This document shows, piece after piece, positions 8,995-17,031 of a stretch of DNA of 64,000 nt. Position numbers and translations under genes: made by a program. This stretch comes from an uncultured Eubacterium sp. (GTDB lineage Bacteria > Bacillota > Clostridia > Lachnospirales > Lachnospiraceae). The notes below the pieces were generated by a model that saw only the letters and a list, made by a program, of their open reading frames with translations, was not told the origin of the DNA and ran no database searches. The DNA lies in contig NZ_CALGRE010000017.1 in NCBI RefSeq assembly GCF_937958975.1, positions 6,041 through 70,040 of the forward strand, in the 5' to 3' direction. Positions within the stretch are counted from its first letter, which is position 1. Each line of letters opens with the position of its first letter.

Positions 8995-9036
8995 AAAAGC
9001 CCTCAAACCCTTGTGTTTGGGGGTTTACTTATTTTC
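8995..9036 (+). terminator. Intrinsic terminator after rpsI
   Basis: CCCTCAAAC (9000-9008) pairs with GTTTGGGGG (9015-9023) through one G-T wobble and is followed by a broken T tract. It marks the end of the ribosomal operon and of the conserved chromosomal segment before the mobile-element remnants. Confidence 0.8.
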
Positions 9037-9094
9037 AAAAAAACTACAAAAACCTAGAAAAAAGCATCGTAGGGAACATACAGAGAACAAAAGT

Positions 9095-9286
9095 TTATAT
9101 CATGTTTATGACTTCTAGCAATATTGACATATCCAAATGAGTATATACTCTTTCCGTTAAGGATTGTGCTTCAGCGTTATAGACACTCTTTTTAATTGTG
9201 GTTTGATCTACTTTGGCAGCAGTCAACATTAATAAACATGTATGACGTTTGTCATACGAGTTATGTTTTAAATGTAAATCTTTCAT
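9095..9286 (-). pseudogene. Tyrosine recombinase (integrase) C-terminal remnant
   Basis: The minus strand encodes 63 residues matching only the C-terminal end of a phage/ICE-type tyrosine integrase. NSYDKRHTCLLML occupies the HxxR region, KVDQTTIKKSV precedes the second histidine block, and SLTERVYTHLD carries the nucleophilic tyrosine. The HxxR histidine is replaced by Tyr (YDKRH instead of HDxRH) and the later Gly-His pair has become Tyr-Asn, so the catalytic set is broken. No N-terminal part can be read upstream. It looks like the scar of an integrated element just outside the rpsI terminator. Confidence 0.75.
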
Positions 9287-9540
9287 GAATCGTTAATAAC
9301 GGTGATAAAATGTAAAAAGATGGAGGTTAAATTTTTAATGTTTAACTTATATGAAATAAAGAAGTATAAAAAATTTGTTGTTCTCTATTCGGCTGATTGT
9401 CGGACAGGTCTGGCTTTAGGTGTGGGATAGCTCTACCTTGCCGACAAAAGAATGGTCCTATGCCAAGAAAAAGTACAAGTTTAACGTGAACTTCACCTTA
9501 ATTTTTTTAATTATGTTACATTAATTTCAAGTTTCCTCAA
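9287..9540. other. Non-coding stretch with a GC-richer inverted repeat
   Basis: I see no supportable gene here. A locally GC-richer patch contains TTGTCGG (9397-9403) and CCGACAA (9441-9447), able to form a 7-bp stem around 37 bases. Short frames on both strands contain stops within 30 codons. It lies between the integrase and IS3 remnants and is probably decayed mobile DNA; the patch could also be a fragment of an element end. Confidence 0.4.
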
Positions 9541-9637
9541 TTATAAGACTTTTTGAATAACTGCTTTTATCTGCTGTTTGGCCTCAAAGGTATTGCTTTA
9601 AAACCCATGTTATGATTTTTCTTGAATATAAATCCAT
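9541..9637 (-). pseudogene. IS3-family transposase OrfB fragment
   Basis: On the minus strand, MDLYSRKIITWVLKQYL followed, after a one-base frameshift, by EAKQQIKAVIQKVL matches the start of the catalytic DDE (rve) domain of IS3-family OrfB, where the first catalytic aspartate lies in MDLYSRKI. The reading frame then stops. It is downstream of the OrfA remnant in the orientation expected for an IS3 element, and most of OrfB is missing. Confidence 0.7.
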
Positions 9638-9694
9638 TGTGCTTGTTAAAGAAACAATTTAATCAAAAGTCTATATGTATTTAATAGCTGAACA

Positions 9695-9946
9695 TCATAC
9701 TACATCTTGTGCACTTCTTAATTCTCTGCACAGTCTGGCATTTTCCTTTGCTTTATCGCTTCCATAATTGCCCGTTCTCTAGTTGGAATATTTCTCTCAT
9801 TCATTTGATATTTCTTCCGTCATGTGGAAAGGGAGATTTTTTGATATGCCAAGATTCGCTGTACAGGCATTTACACTTAATTCTTGATGTTATTCCCAAT
9901 ATCTGACTGCTACTTTCTTAAATTCTTCTGAGTACCGTGTTGCTAT
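9695..9946 (-). pseudogene. IS3-family transposase OrfA remnant
   Basis: The minus strand reads ATRYSEEFKKVAVRYWE, then LSVNACTANLGISKN, then TGNYGSDKAKENARLCRELR. These are the HTH and leucine-zipper parts of an IS3-family OrfA. At least three in-frame stops interrupt it, a short frame change is likely after the HTH, and the expected ATG has become ATA (9944-9946). It is therefore an inactive copy. Inverted GTTCCACA/TGTGGAAC arms at 9996-10003 and 10051-10058 lie just outside and could be vestiges of an element end. Confidence 0.72.
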
Positions 9947-10109
9947 GTTTTAATTATCTATTCGTTGTTTTTATATTGCATCTATATCAAGGAGTGTTCC
10001 ACATCTAACTTGTACTATTTATATGCTACTACTAGAAGGGGGATGAAGAGTGTGGAACAGATGGTTGAGAAGGTTAGGGATGGATTTAGAAGACTATTTA
10101 ATACATTTT

Positions 10110-10148
10110 ATGAAAACTACTATGGATAACAATTGTAGTGGTTTTCAT
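10110..10148. repeat. 13-bp inverted repeat upstream of the HNH-like gene
   Basis: ATGAAAACTACTA (10110-10122) pairs with TAGTGGTTTTCAT (10136-10148), with a single G-T wobble on the transcribed strand and a 13-base loop. No T tract follows on the plus strand, so it is not a clear terminator; it may be an operator or a mobile-element end. Confidence 0.5.
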
Positions 10149-10172
10149 ACAAGTGTTAAATAATAAAAAGTA

Positions 10173-10181
10173 TGCTATAAT
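10173..10181 (+). promoter_or_regulatory. Extended -10 promoter of the HNH-like gene
   Basis: TGCTATAAT has both the TG extension and a consensus TATAAT. No good -35 hexamer is present 17 bases upstream. It lies 26 bases before the ATG at 10208. Confidence 0.45.
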
Positions 10182-10207
10182 TATGAAAAAAATAGGATAT
10201 AGAAGTA

Positions 10208-10996
10208 ATGGGAAAAAAGGAAATAGGATATTGTCATATTTGTGGTTGCTATGGAGAATTGTCTTATGAACATATACCGCCAGAGACTGCACTTAACAGT
10301 GACAGGGCGATAATATATACAGGTGATGATGTAATCAAAAGATACAAAGGAGAAAAATCAAGATATATATGTAGGCAACAAGGTATGGGAAAATTTTCAC
10401 TTTGCGAAAATTGCAATAATAAAACAGGTTCTTGGTATGTTCCGCAGTATAGTGATGTGGCAAAAGATGTGGCTCGAAGTATGCATAAAAGGGAAAAATT
10501 AGAGCATGGAGATATATTAGGATTTTCGTCAAATAATTTTCCGGCGCTTGCTTTTGTAAAACAAGTAATAACAATGTTTTGCAGTTTGTTGCCGATAGAA
10601 GAAGTAAAACGCCTAGGATTTGATAAGTTGTTGCTTGAAAAGGAAAGCAATGAAGTAGATACTACTTTATTTGATTTGCGCATATACTTAACACCAGCTA
10701 ATGTTGGGAAATTAATGATTGGTCCGTGTGCGGTTTTATATAAAGCAGGTGCGGGAATAGAAACAATGTGGGTTTCTGATTTGGGCGTATATCCTTTTGG
10801 CTTTATATTAAATTTGACACCGGAGTATCCTATAGAATATGGAGTGGGCATAACTCGTTTTTTTGAAGCTGAATATGATAAAGGGTATAATATGCAATGG
10901 GGATTGATGTATTTGGAGAGAACTGATAAATCATTACCATTACCATTACAGTTTAAACCTTTACCTAAGTTTAATGAAAAGGATGATATTAACTGA
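10208..10996 (+). CDS. HNH-nuclease-like zinc-finger protein of unknown function
   Basis: The 262-residue protein starts with CHIC (Cys9, Cys12), followed by YEHIPPE (His22) and LCENCNN (Cys66, Cys69, Asn70). That is the spacing of a Cys-Cys zinc knuckle with HNH-like His and Asn residues. Many prokaryotic proteins opening with a C-x-x-C and an E-H-[IV]-P-P motif are annotated as HNH endonucleases or left hypothetical. The remaining 190 residues are alpha/beta and unrecognised. It has its own promoter and is closed by a strong terminator, so it is a single-gene unit. It sits between dead mobile elements and a restriction-modification pair, which makes a defence role plausible but unproven. 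Confidence 0.55.
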   Translation: MGKKEIGYCHICGCYGELSYEHIPPETALNSDRAIIYTGDDVIKRYKGEKSRYICRQQGMGKFSLCENCNNKTGSWYVPQYSDVAKDVARSMHKREKLEHGDILGFSSNNFPALAFVKQVITMFCSLLPIEEVKRLGFDKLLLEKESNEVDTTLFDLRIYLTPANVGKLMIGPCAVLYKAGAGIETMWVSDLGVYPFGFILNLTPEYPIEYGVGITRFFEAEYDKGYNMQWGLMYLERTDKSLPLPLQFKPLPKFNEKDDIN

Positions 10997-11026
10997 AATG
11001 ATTATGTAAATAAAAAATTAATAAGT

Positions 11027-11086
11027 AAAAATGGATGCTAACAGTAATTTTGATATTATGTTTAGTTAGCATCCATTTTTTAGAGT
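11027..11086. terminator. Strong intrinsic terminator after the HNH-like gene
   Basis: A perfect 16-bp stem, AAAAATGGATGCTAAC (11027-11042) with GTTAGCATCCATTTTT (11065-11080), continues into a T run. It should act in both directions. Confidence 0.9.
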
Positions 11087-11102
11087 TTTGTCTAATTTTA
11101 TA

Positions 11103-11130
11103 TTGAAAAACCTTAGTATAATAGTATAAT
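11103..11130 (+). promoter_or_regulatory. Promoter of the restriction-modification operon
   Basis: TTGAAA (11103-11108), 16 bases, TATAAT (11125-11130). A second TATAAT at 11117 overlaps the spacer. The methyltransferase ATG is 58 bases downstream. Confidence 0.55.
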
Positions 11131-11188
11131 TAAATGGAAAAGTGTACAATAGTGGATAAAATATGTTGCATAAAATGGAGATGGTAAA

Positions 11189-13318
11189 ATGAATTATTCG
11201 GCAACACAAATGGCAAAAAAATTAGACATTTCGAGGTCATATTTATATTACTTAAAGGATAATGGGATAGTAGAGCTTGAAGTTAATGAAAAAGGAAGAA
11301 CTGTGTGGACGGAAGCAGTCTATCATCAGTTAAAAGAATATATTAAGAAAAATAATATTCTGGAAAAACAGGAAGTCATTGAATTACCATATAAAACAAC
11401 GAAAATAAATAATCGAAGATATTTAGGCAATAAATACAAACTTCTACCTTTTATAACAAAGGTAGTTAATGAGGAGTGTCAAAATGTTAATACGGTAGCA
11501 GATATATTTGCCGGAACAGGAGCTGTAGCGTCAGCGTTTACTGATAAAAAGATAATTACAAATGATATTATGTACAGTAATTACATTTGTCACTTAGCGT
11601 GGTTTAGCAGTGAAGAGTATTCAGAAGAAAAAATAATAGAGTTAATAATAAATTATAATACTATGGTTATTGAGCAGGATAATTATATGAGTGAAAATTT
11701 TGCAAATACATATTTTTCGCTTGATGATTGCAGGAAAATTGGCTTTATTAGACAAGATATTGAAGATAGATTTGTAGCGGGCGATATTAATGCAAGAGAA
11801 AGAGCGTTATTGATAACGTCTTTATTGTATGCAATGGATAAGATTGCCAATACATGTGGTCATTATGATGCTTATAGACAAGGTGCTGAATTTGAAAAAT
11901 GTTTGGAGCTATCTGTACCACAGCCGGACGAGACTTTAAATGAAAATAATGTGTGTTACAATATGGATACAAATGAGTTGGTATCAGATATCGATGCGGA
12001 CTTGGTATATATTGACCCGCCATATAATTCACGACAATATTGTGATGCATATCATTTGCTTGAAAACGTTGCTCGTTGGAATAAACCAGAAGTGTTTGGT
12101 GTTGCAAAAAAGATGGATAGAACATCTTTAAAGAGCGACTATTGTACACAGAAAGCTACGGTTGCTTTTGAAAAGTTGATAGATTCAATTCATGCGAAAT
12201 ATATTATGCTATCATACAATAATATGGCAAAAAAAGGGAATGATCGTTCCAATGCTAAAATAAGTGATGAAGATATTATGCGTATTCTTCAAAAGAAAGG
12301 TACAGTGAAGGTTTTTACAGAGGATTATAAATCATTTTCTACAGGTAAATCAGATATAAAAGATAATCAGGAAAGATTGTTTGTGTGTACATGCTATGAA
12401 AGTGGAAAAGAGATAATCCCATCTGCTTTAAATTACACAGGTGGAAAGTATAAGCTGTTGCCACAGATACTTCCTTTTTTTCCAAAGGATGTAGATAAGG
12501 TGGTTGATTTGTTTTGCGGGGGATGCAATGTAGGAATTAATATTAATTGTAATAAGGTTCAGTTTAATGATTCGAATAAATATCTGATAGGGCTCTTGGA
12601 TACATTTAGGAGATTAACTAAGGATGAAATTTTTGAATGGTTATTTACAGCTATAGATAGATATAATTTATCACTTGTAAGTGAAAATGGATATGAATAT
12701 TATGGTTGTGAAAGTTCGAAAGGATTAGGTTCTTATAATAAAGAAGGCTACAATAAACTGAGAAAAGATTTTAATAACAAAACTATACATGATGATGAAT
12801 ATTTCTTGATGTTATATTTGTTGATTGTGTATTCGTTCAATAATCAATTGAGATTTAATAAAAAAGGAGAGTTTAATCTTCCAGTTGGAAAAAGGGATTT
12901 TAATGCTAAGATGCAGGAAAAATTGAAAGGGTTTCTTGACCGGATTAAAAGTGGAGACTATGGGTTTATCAATCGAGATTTTAGAGAAATAAAGCTGGAT
13001 GAGTTTACGGATAAAAGTTTCTTTTATGTAGATCCACCGTATTTGATAACCTGTGCAACATATAACGAGCAAGATGGCTGGACAGAGAAAGACGAATATG
13101 ATTTGCTGTCATATTTAGAGCAGCTAGATAAAAAGGGTATTCGGTTTGCATTGTCGAATGTACTAGAAAACAAAGGAAAAAAAAATAAAATACTATCTGA
13201 TTGGATAGAGAAGAATAAAAAGTTTAAGGCTATATCGCTTGATTATGATTATTCGAATTCTAATTATCATACAAAGCGTGAAGGTGTCACAAAAGAAGTA
13301 TTGGTGGTGAATTACTAA
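11189..13318 (+). CDS. Fused two-domain DNA adenine methyltransferase (type IIS system)
   Basis: The 709-residue protein combines an N-terminal MerR-like helix-turn-helix (residues 1-55) with two complete adenine-N6 methyltransferase domains. Domain 1 has RRYLGNKYKLLPF (residues 76-88), the SAM-binding ADIFAGTG and the catalytic DPPY at 276-279. Domain 2 has YTGGKYKLLPQ, VDLFCGG and DPPY at 615-618. A two-headed enzyme like M.FokI is what an asymmetric recognition site needs, one domain per strand. The endonuclease gene follows 17 bases later. The HTH could let the protein regulate its own operon. Closely spaced genes with a shared promoter suggest protection is made first. Confidence 0.88.
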   Translation: MNYSATQMAKKLDISRSYLYYLKDNGIVELEVNEKGRTVWTEAVYHQLKEYIKKNNILEKQEVIELPYKTTKINNRRYLGNKYKLLPFITKVVNEECQNVNTVADIFAGTGAVASAFTDKKIITNDIMYSNYICHLAWFSSEEYSEEKIIELIINYNTMVIEQDNYMSENFANTYFSLDDCRKIGFIRQDIEDRFVAGDINARERALLITSLLYAMDKIANTCGHYDAYRQGAEFEKCLELSVPQPDETLNENNVCYNMDTNELVSDIDADLVYIDPPYNSRQYCDAYHLLENVARWNKPEVFGVAKKMDRTSLKSDYCTQKATVAFEKLIDSIHAKYIMLSYNNMAKKGNDRSNAKISDEDIMRILQKKGTVKVFTEDYKSFSTGKSDIKDNQERLFVCTCYESGKEIIPSALNYTGGKYKLLPQILPFFPKDVDKVVDLFCGGCNVGININCNKVQFNDSNKYLIGLLDTFRRLTKDEIFEWLFTAIDRYNLSLVSENGYEYYGCESSKGLGSYNKEGYNKLRKDFNNKTIHDDEYFLMLYLLIVYSFNNQLRFNKKGEFNLPVGKRDFNAKMQEKLKGFLDRIKSGDYGFINRDFREIKLDEFTDKSFFYVDPPYLITCATYNEQDGWTEKDEYDLLSYLEQLDKKGIRFALSNVLENKGKKNKILSDWIEKNKKFKAISLDYDYSNSNYHTKREGVTKEVLVVNY

Positions 13319-13335
13319 AAGGAGGTAACGGGTGT

Positions 13336-15333
13336 ATGACAACTAAAATAGGATTTAAAAGTTATTGTTGGGCAATTGGAACAACGAGCTATAGAACGGA
13401 TAAATTCAATATGAACATTGAAATGCAGATGAAATTATTAAAAGAGTTTAGGAATCTTCCGGAAAACAAAGGAAAGTTATGGACTGGAAATAATAAATTT
13501 CAGGCAAAATATTATGAATTTCTTAAGAACAAGGAATTTGTAAAAGGTGATGCACCAAGACCAGATAAAGATGCAAGAGAGAAAACATCTGGATTAAGAG
13601 ATATTGGATTGTTAGACGATGAAAGAAATGTAACAGCAGCTGGTGAAGCATTAATTGAGATTGCAAAATCAGGAGATTTTACGTCTGATAATTTGCTCGA
13701 AATACCAAAAGATAGTTATCTATATTTTAAGCAGTTATTAAAAACATCAAATGATGTTGATGGTAAAAATGTAAGACCATTTGTGGTGTTTTTGTATGTG
13801 GTAAGTAAGGTGGAATTTCTTACATATGATGAATTTACATATTTATTACCATTATGTGTGGATAAAAAAACAACGGATAAGGTTATTGAATGTGTTATTT
13901 CTTCGCGAAGTGGTAGTATGGATTATGAAGATACAATTTTATCTGTACTAATGGGAATGGAGAATTATCAAAAGGCATTAGCATTGTTGCAGGAAGAAGA
14001 AATTACAGAAGAATTAATATGTAATGTAGGTATTAATCGTAAAAGTGCAAAGTATGATAAACCATATTATGTTTTGTACAACATATTAAAGAGTATTGTG
14101 TTTGCGAAGGATAATTTGGCATTAGAATTATATGAAGCAACAAAAAAACTGACCAATAGTAAAGTTGGTGGTGCATGGCGTAAGTATTTCTTCAGTAGTA
14201 ATGCAAGAAGTGTTATTTCAAGAATGGGATTATCTGTGCTAAATACTGTTCCAATATTACAAGCCAAGGCAGAAGACACATTTAATGAAGAGTTTTTCAA
14301 AATAATGCATTTGTTTAAGGCAAAGGCGACTTTGTCGGATTATTTTGATTTGAATAGAAGATATTTTAGGATTACGGATATTGTATTATTTGAGGATGAT
14401 AAAGTAAAACTTGATGTCTTGCCAAAATGTTATATAGAAAATATAGCGGATGATTTGCTTGATATTGCATTTGAAAAATCTGATTTGATTTCAGAAAATG
14501 TAAAACTCGAAACTATACATCCGTGTTTGGCAATTGATGCGGATAGATTATATCAGAAATTAGGTCGACTGCTTGGTAAAAGTGTCACAGATAAAGAATC
14601 AGCTCGTAAGGTTATTAAAGATGAAAGATACGCTCGTTTTAATAAGCTTATTGATGATAAGTTTGATAAAGATACCCTTATTACATTATTTGACCATTTC
14701 GAAAGCAGACATGATGACGAAATAAGAGCTCTAGTTACTGATAATGCAGATATTCCAACAGTCTTTGAGTATGTTCTTGGTATTGCATGGTATGTGATAA
14801 GTGATAGAGAAGGAGATGTACTTGATTATATGAATTTATCTCTGGAAGCGGATTTGTTACCGAAAACACATGCAGGTGGTGGTGAAGCCGATATTGTTTG
14901 GAAGTATGAAAAAACAGACTGGTATCCTAAACATACATTATTGATTGAGGCGACACTTGCAGATGGCTCAAATCAAAGAAGAATGGAAATGGAACCGGTA
15001 TCAAGGCATTTGGGTGAGTATTGTATTACTCATCCAGAGGACGAAGCATATTGTGTATTTGTGACAACATATCTTAATATAAATGTTATATCTGATTTCA
15101 GGGCTAGAAGGTATATGGAATACTACAACACCGCTGGAACAGATTATATAACTGGAATGAAAATATTACCGATACAGACTTCTGAGTTAAAAACATTACT
15201 TAGATTTGATGTTAGATATCCGCAGATTTATAAGATGTTGGACAAGGCTTACAATAGTAGTGAAGCACCGAGAGAATGGTATGAGAATAATATTGTGAGA
15301 GAAACAAGTTTTTATAATGTACAGGAGATATAA
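13336..15333 (+). CDS. AlwI-like type IIS restriction endonuclease
   Basis: The 665-residue protein resembles the AlwI family of type II restriction enzymes. An N-terminal recognition region contains PRPDKDAREKTSGLRDIGLL. The C-terminal PD-(D/E)xK-type nuclease has GGGEADIVW (Glu517, Asp519) and LIEATLA (Glu538, with Thr where Lys is usual), followed by the characteristic MEMEPVSRHL. AlwI itself cuts GGATC at a distance; whether this enzyme shares that specificity is inference. It lies 17 bases after its fused methyltransferase with a strong AGGAGG, and the frame is intact, so the system looks functional. Confidence 0.82.
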   Translation: MTTKIGFKSYCWAIGTTSYRTDKFNMNIEMQMKLLKEFRNLPENKGKLWTGNNKFQAKYYEFLKNKEFVKGDAPRPDKDAREKTSGLRDIGLLDDERNVTAAGEALIEIAKSGDFTSDNLLEIPKDSYLYFKQLLKTSNDVDGKNVRPFVVFLYVVSKVEFLTYDEFTYLLPLCVDKKTTDKVIECVISSRSGSMDYEDTILSVLMGMENYQKALALLQEEEITEELICNVGINRKSAKYDKPYYVLYNILKSIVFAKDNLALELYEATKKLTNSKVGGAWRKYFFSSNARSVISRMGLSVLNTVPILQAKAEDTFNEEFFKIMHLFKAKATLSDYFDLNRRYFRITDIVLFEDDKVKLDVLPKCYIENIADDLLDIAFEKSDLISENVKLETIHPCLAIDADRLYQKLGRLLGKSVTDKESARKVIKDERYARFNKLIDDKFDKDTLITLFDHFESRHDDEIRALVTDNADIPTVFEYVLGIAWYVISDREGDVLDYMNLSLEADLLPKTHAGGGEADIVWKYEKTDWYPKHTLLIEATLADGSNQRRMEMEPVSRHLGEYCITHPEDEAYCVFVTTYLNINVISDFRARRYMEYYNTAGTDYITGMKILPIQTSELKTLLRFDVRYPQIYKMLDKAYNSSEAPREWYENNIVRETSFYNVQEI

Positions 15334-15373
15334 GAGTGGATAATAGGAGGAGGTATTTTGGCTTGTTTGGAAA

Positions 15374-15577
15374 GTGCTGTTCCTTTATGATACTATATCA
15401 TATGATATGGATGGAAATATAAAGAATTACAAAGAACTCATCAAACTTGTATTTCTCAAGATGGATAAAAAGTGGTATTGTTCAGAATTGATAGGAAGAT
15501 TAGAAAGAAAATTATCAATGGAAGTTTTAGAAGAATATGACAGATTTTGGAATACAGTAATATCTGATAAAAAATGA
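15374..15577 (+). CDS. Small protein downstream of the endonuclease, unknown
   Basis: A 67-residue frame starting at a GTG. It is charged and mostly helical, ending FWNTVISDKK. An excellent ribosome site (GGAGGAGG at 15346-15353) lies 20 bases upstream, but no start codon in this frame sits at normal distance from it. In-frame codons upstream of the GTG would read EEVFWLVWK, so the N terminus may be damaged. Its TGA overlaps the ATG of the next ORF. I do not recognise it; an RM accessory or decayed protein is possible. Confidence 0.4.
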   Translation: MLFLYDTISYDMDGNIKNYKELIKLVFLKMDKKWYCSELIGRLERKLSMEVLEEYDRFWNTVISDKK

Positions 15578-15878
15578 CTAAATCTGTTGTAAATGCTTTA
15601 TATTATCTTAAATTAGAAAATTATGGTGATACAAATGTAAATCATAGACTATTATTGTTAAATATTGCAGATGGCTTGGTAATAAATACATTTAAAGATA
15701 TAAACAATGTAAAAAGCAGTTTAGACAGACTTTTTAAGAAGATTGTGGATATTCAATTAGTTGCATTGTATCTTATGTAGTTGCGGTGATAACAAAAAGT
15801 TTTCAAGCAGATGTTTATAAAAAGACTAAATCTATAATACCACAGGAAATATATACATTGAGAGATATACGACAATGA
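15574..15878 (+). pseudogene. Frameshifted small gene, translationally coupled to the preceding ORF
   Basis: Begins at an ATGA overlap with the upstream ORF and stays open to a TAG at 15778-15780. Just before that stop, the alternative frame continues as VVAVITKSFQADVYKKTK and ends RDIRQ at a TGA at 15876-15878. The two halves read as one coherent helical protein of about 100 residues, so a single-base indel near 15770 probably broke it. The family is unknown. It is either a decayed third member of the RM operon or a sequencing error. Confidence 0.45.
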
Positions 15879-15916
15879 ACTTATTTTTGGTTTGTAATTA
15901 GTTCCTTTTGATTAAC

Positions 15917-15998
15917 GCTATATACGCAGTTGTAAGTACAGAGAAGTCGTGGAATGCCCTCGGCAGTCCACCATGCAAAACTTACATGCAACAATAGC
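15917..15998 (+). ncRNA. Candidate structured RNA in the leader of the DUF1848 gene
   Basis: Three nested helices are visible. GCTAT (15917-15921) pairs with ATAGC (15994-15998). TGTAAG (15931-15936) pairs with CTTACA (15981-15986). A 10-bp hairpin joins GTGGAATGCC (15949-15958) to GGCAGTCCAC (15962-15971) with one A-G mismatch and a CTC loop. The element is GC-richer than its surroundings and ends 29 bases before the ATG. I do not recognise it as a known riboswitch class. No T-rich terminator or ribosome-site sequestering arm is obvious. Confidence 0.45.
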
Positions 15999-16026
15999 TT
16001 CAAGAAAAAAGGTAAGGAGAATAACA

Positions 16027-16968
16027 ATGATATTAAGCGTAAGTCGCAGAACTGACATTCCCAATTATTATTCAGAGTGGTTTTTTAATAGAATAAAGGC
16101 CGGGTTTGTGTATGTCAGAAATCCAATGAACGCACATCAAGTAAGCAAAATTACTATAACACCGGAGGTGATTGATTGCATTGTTTTTTGGACAAAAAAT
16201 CCAGAGCCAATGTTTAGCAGACTGGATGAACTTGATTTATATGATTACTATTTTCAGTTTACATTGACCGGATATGGAAAAGATATAGAGTGTAATGTTC
16301 CGCATAAAAAGGAAAAGATGGTTCGTGTATTTCAGGAGTTATCAAAAAAGATTGGAATGCAAAAGGTAATATGGAGATATGATCCTATTATTTTTACAAA
16401 GAAGTATACTCAGAAATACCATTTAAAAGCTTTTGAACAAATTGCAACAGAACTTAAAGGATATACAGAGAAGTGTGTTATAAGCTTTGTAGATGTATAT
16501 GCAAAGAATAAGAAAAATATGGAATTACTGGATTTGTATAAGATTGATAAAAATGAATTATTGGATTTTGCAAAGAAAATAGCTGATATCGCAAAGGAAA
16601 ATGGAATGTCCATAGGTAGTTGTGCTGAGAGTATAGATTTGGATGAGTGCGGTATTGAACACAATTGTTGTATTGATAAAGCGCTCATAGAAAATATAAT
16701 TGGATGCAGGCTTAAAGTGGAAAAAGACAGCAATCAGCGTGAGGATTGTGGTTGTATGGAAAGTGTAGACATTGGCACATATAATACATGTAAAAATGGT
16801 TGTAAATACTGTTATGCAAACTATAGCGAAGAAAGTGTTGCAAGGAGTTATAGCAAATACAATCCACAGTCGCCGATATTGTGTGGTGTACTCGATGAAC
16901 AGGATAAAATAACGGAACGCAAAATAAAATCATTGAAGGAACATCAATTAAGTTTTTTTGATTCATAG
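16027..16968 (+). CDS. DUF1848 family protein
   Basis: The 313-residue protein opens with ILSVSRRTDIPNYYSEWF and VRNPMNAHQVSKI, the hallmark of DUF1848. It ends QLSFFDS, typical of the family. A C-terminal Cys255-x3-Cys259-x2-Cys262 motif (CKNGCKYCYA) is of the radical-SAM type, although it lies at the C terminus. The biochemical role is not established. Start at 16027 follows an AAGGAGA site; the frame extends upstream into the structured leader, but that part is not protein-like. The neighbouring gene on the opposite strand encodes a uracil-DNA-glycosylase-like protein, suggesting a nucleic-acid link. Confidence 0.8.
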   Translation: MILSVSRRTDIPNYYSEWFFNRIKAGFVYVRNPMNAHQVSKITITPEVIDCIVFWTKNPEPMFSRLDELDLYDYYFQFTLTGYGKDIECNVPHKKEKMVRVFQELSKKIGMQKVIWRYDPIIFTKKYTQKYHLKAFEQIATELKGYTEKCVISFVDVYAKNKKNMELLDLYKIDKNELLDFAKKIADIAKENGMSIGSCAESIDLDECGIEHNCCIDKALIENIIGCRLKVEKDSNQREDCGCMESVDIGTYNTCKNGCKYCYANYSEESVARSYSKYNPQSPILCGVLDEQDKITERKIKSLKEHQLSFFDS

Positions 16969-17031
16969 ATACCGGAAAGATTCAATTTCTTCCATATTAA
17001 ATACATATCAGTATTTTGAAGTGTTAAAAAA

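Noticed and set aside
9709..9906. 65-codon plus-strand frame
   Set aside because: It is antisense to the IS3 OrfA remnant, which explains the sequence better.
10043..10129. 28-codon ORF with an AAGGGGG upstream before the HNH-like gene
   Set aside because: Too short, no recognisable content, and embedded in the inverted-repeat region next to the IS remnant.
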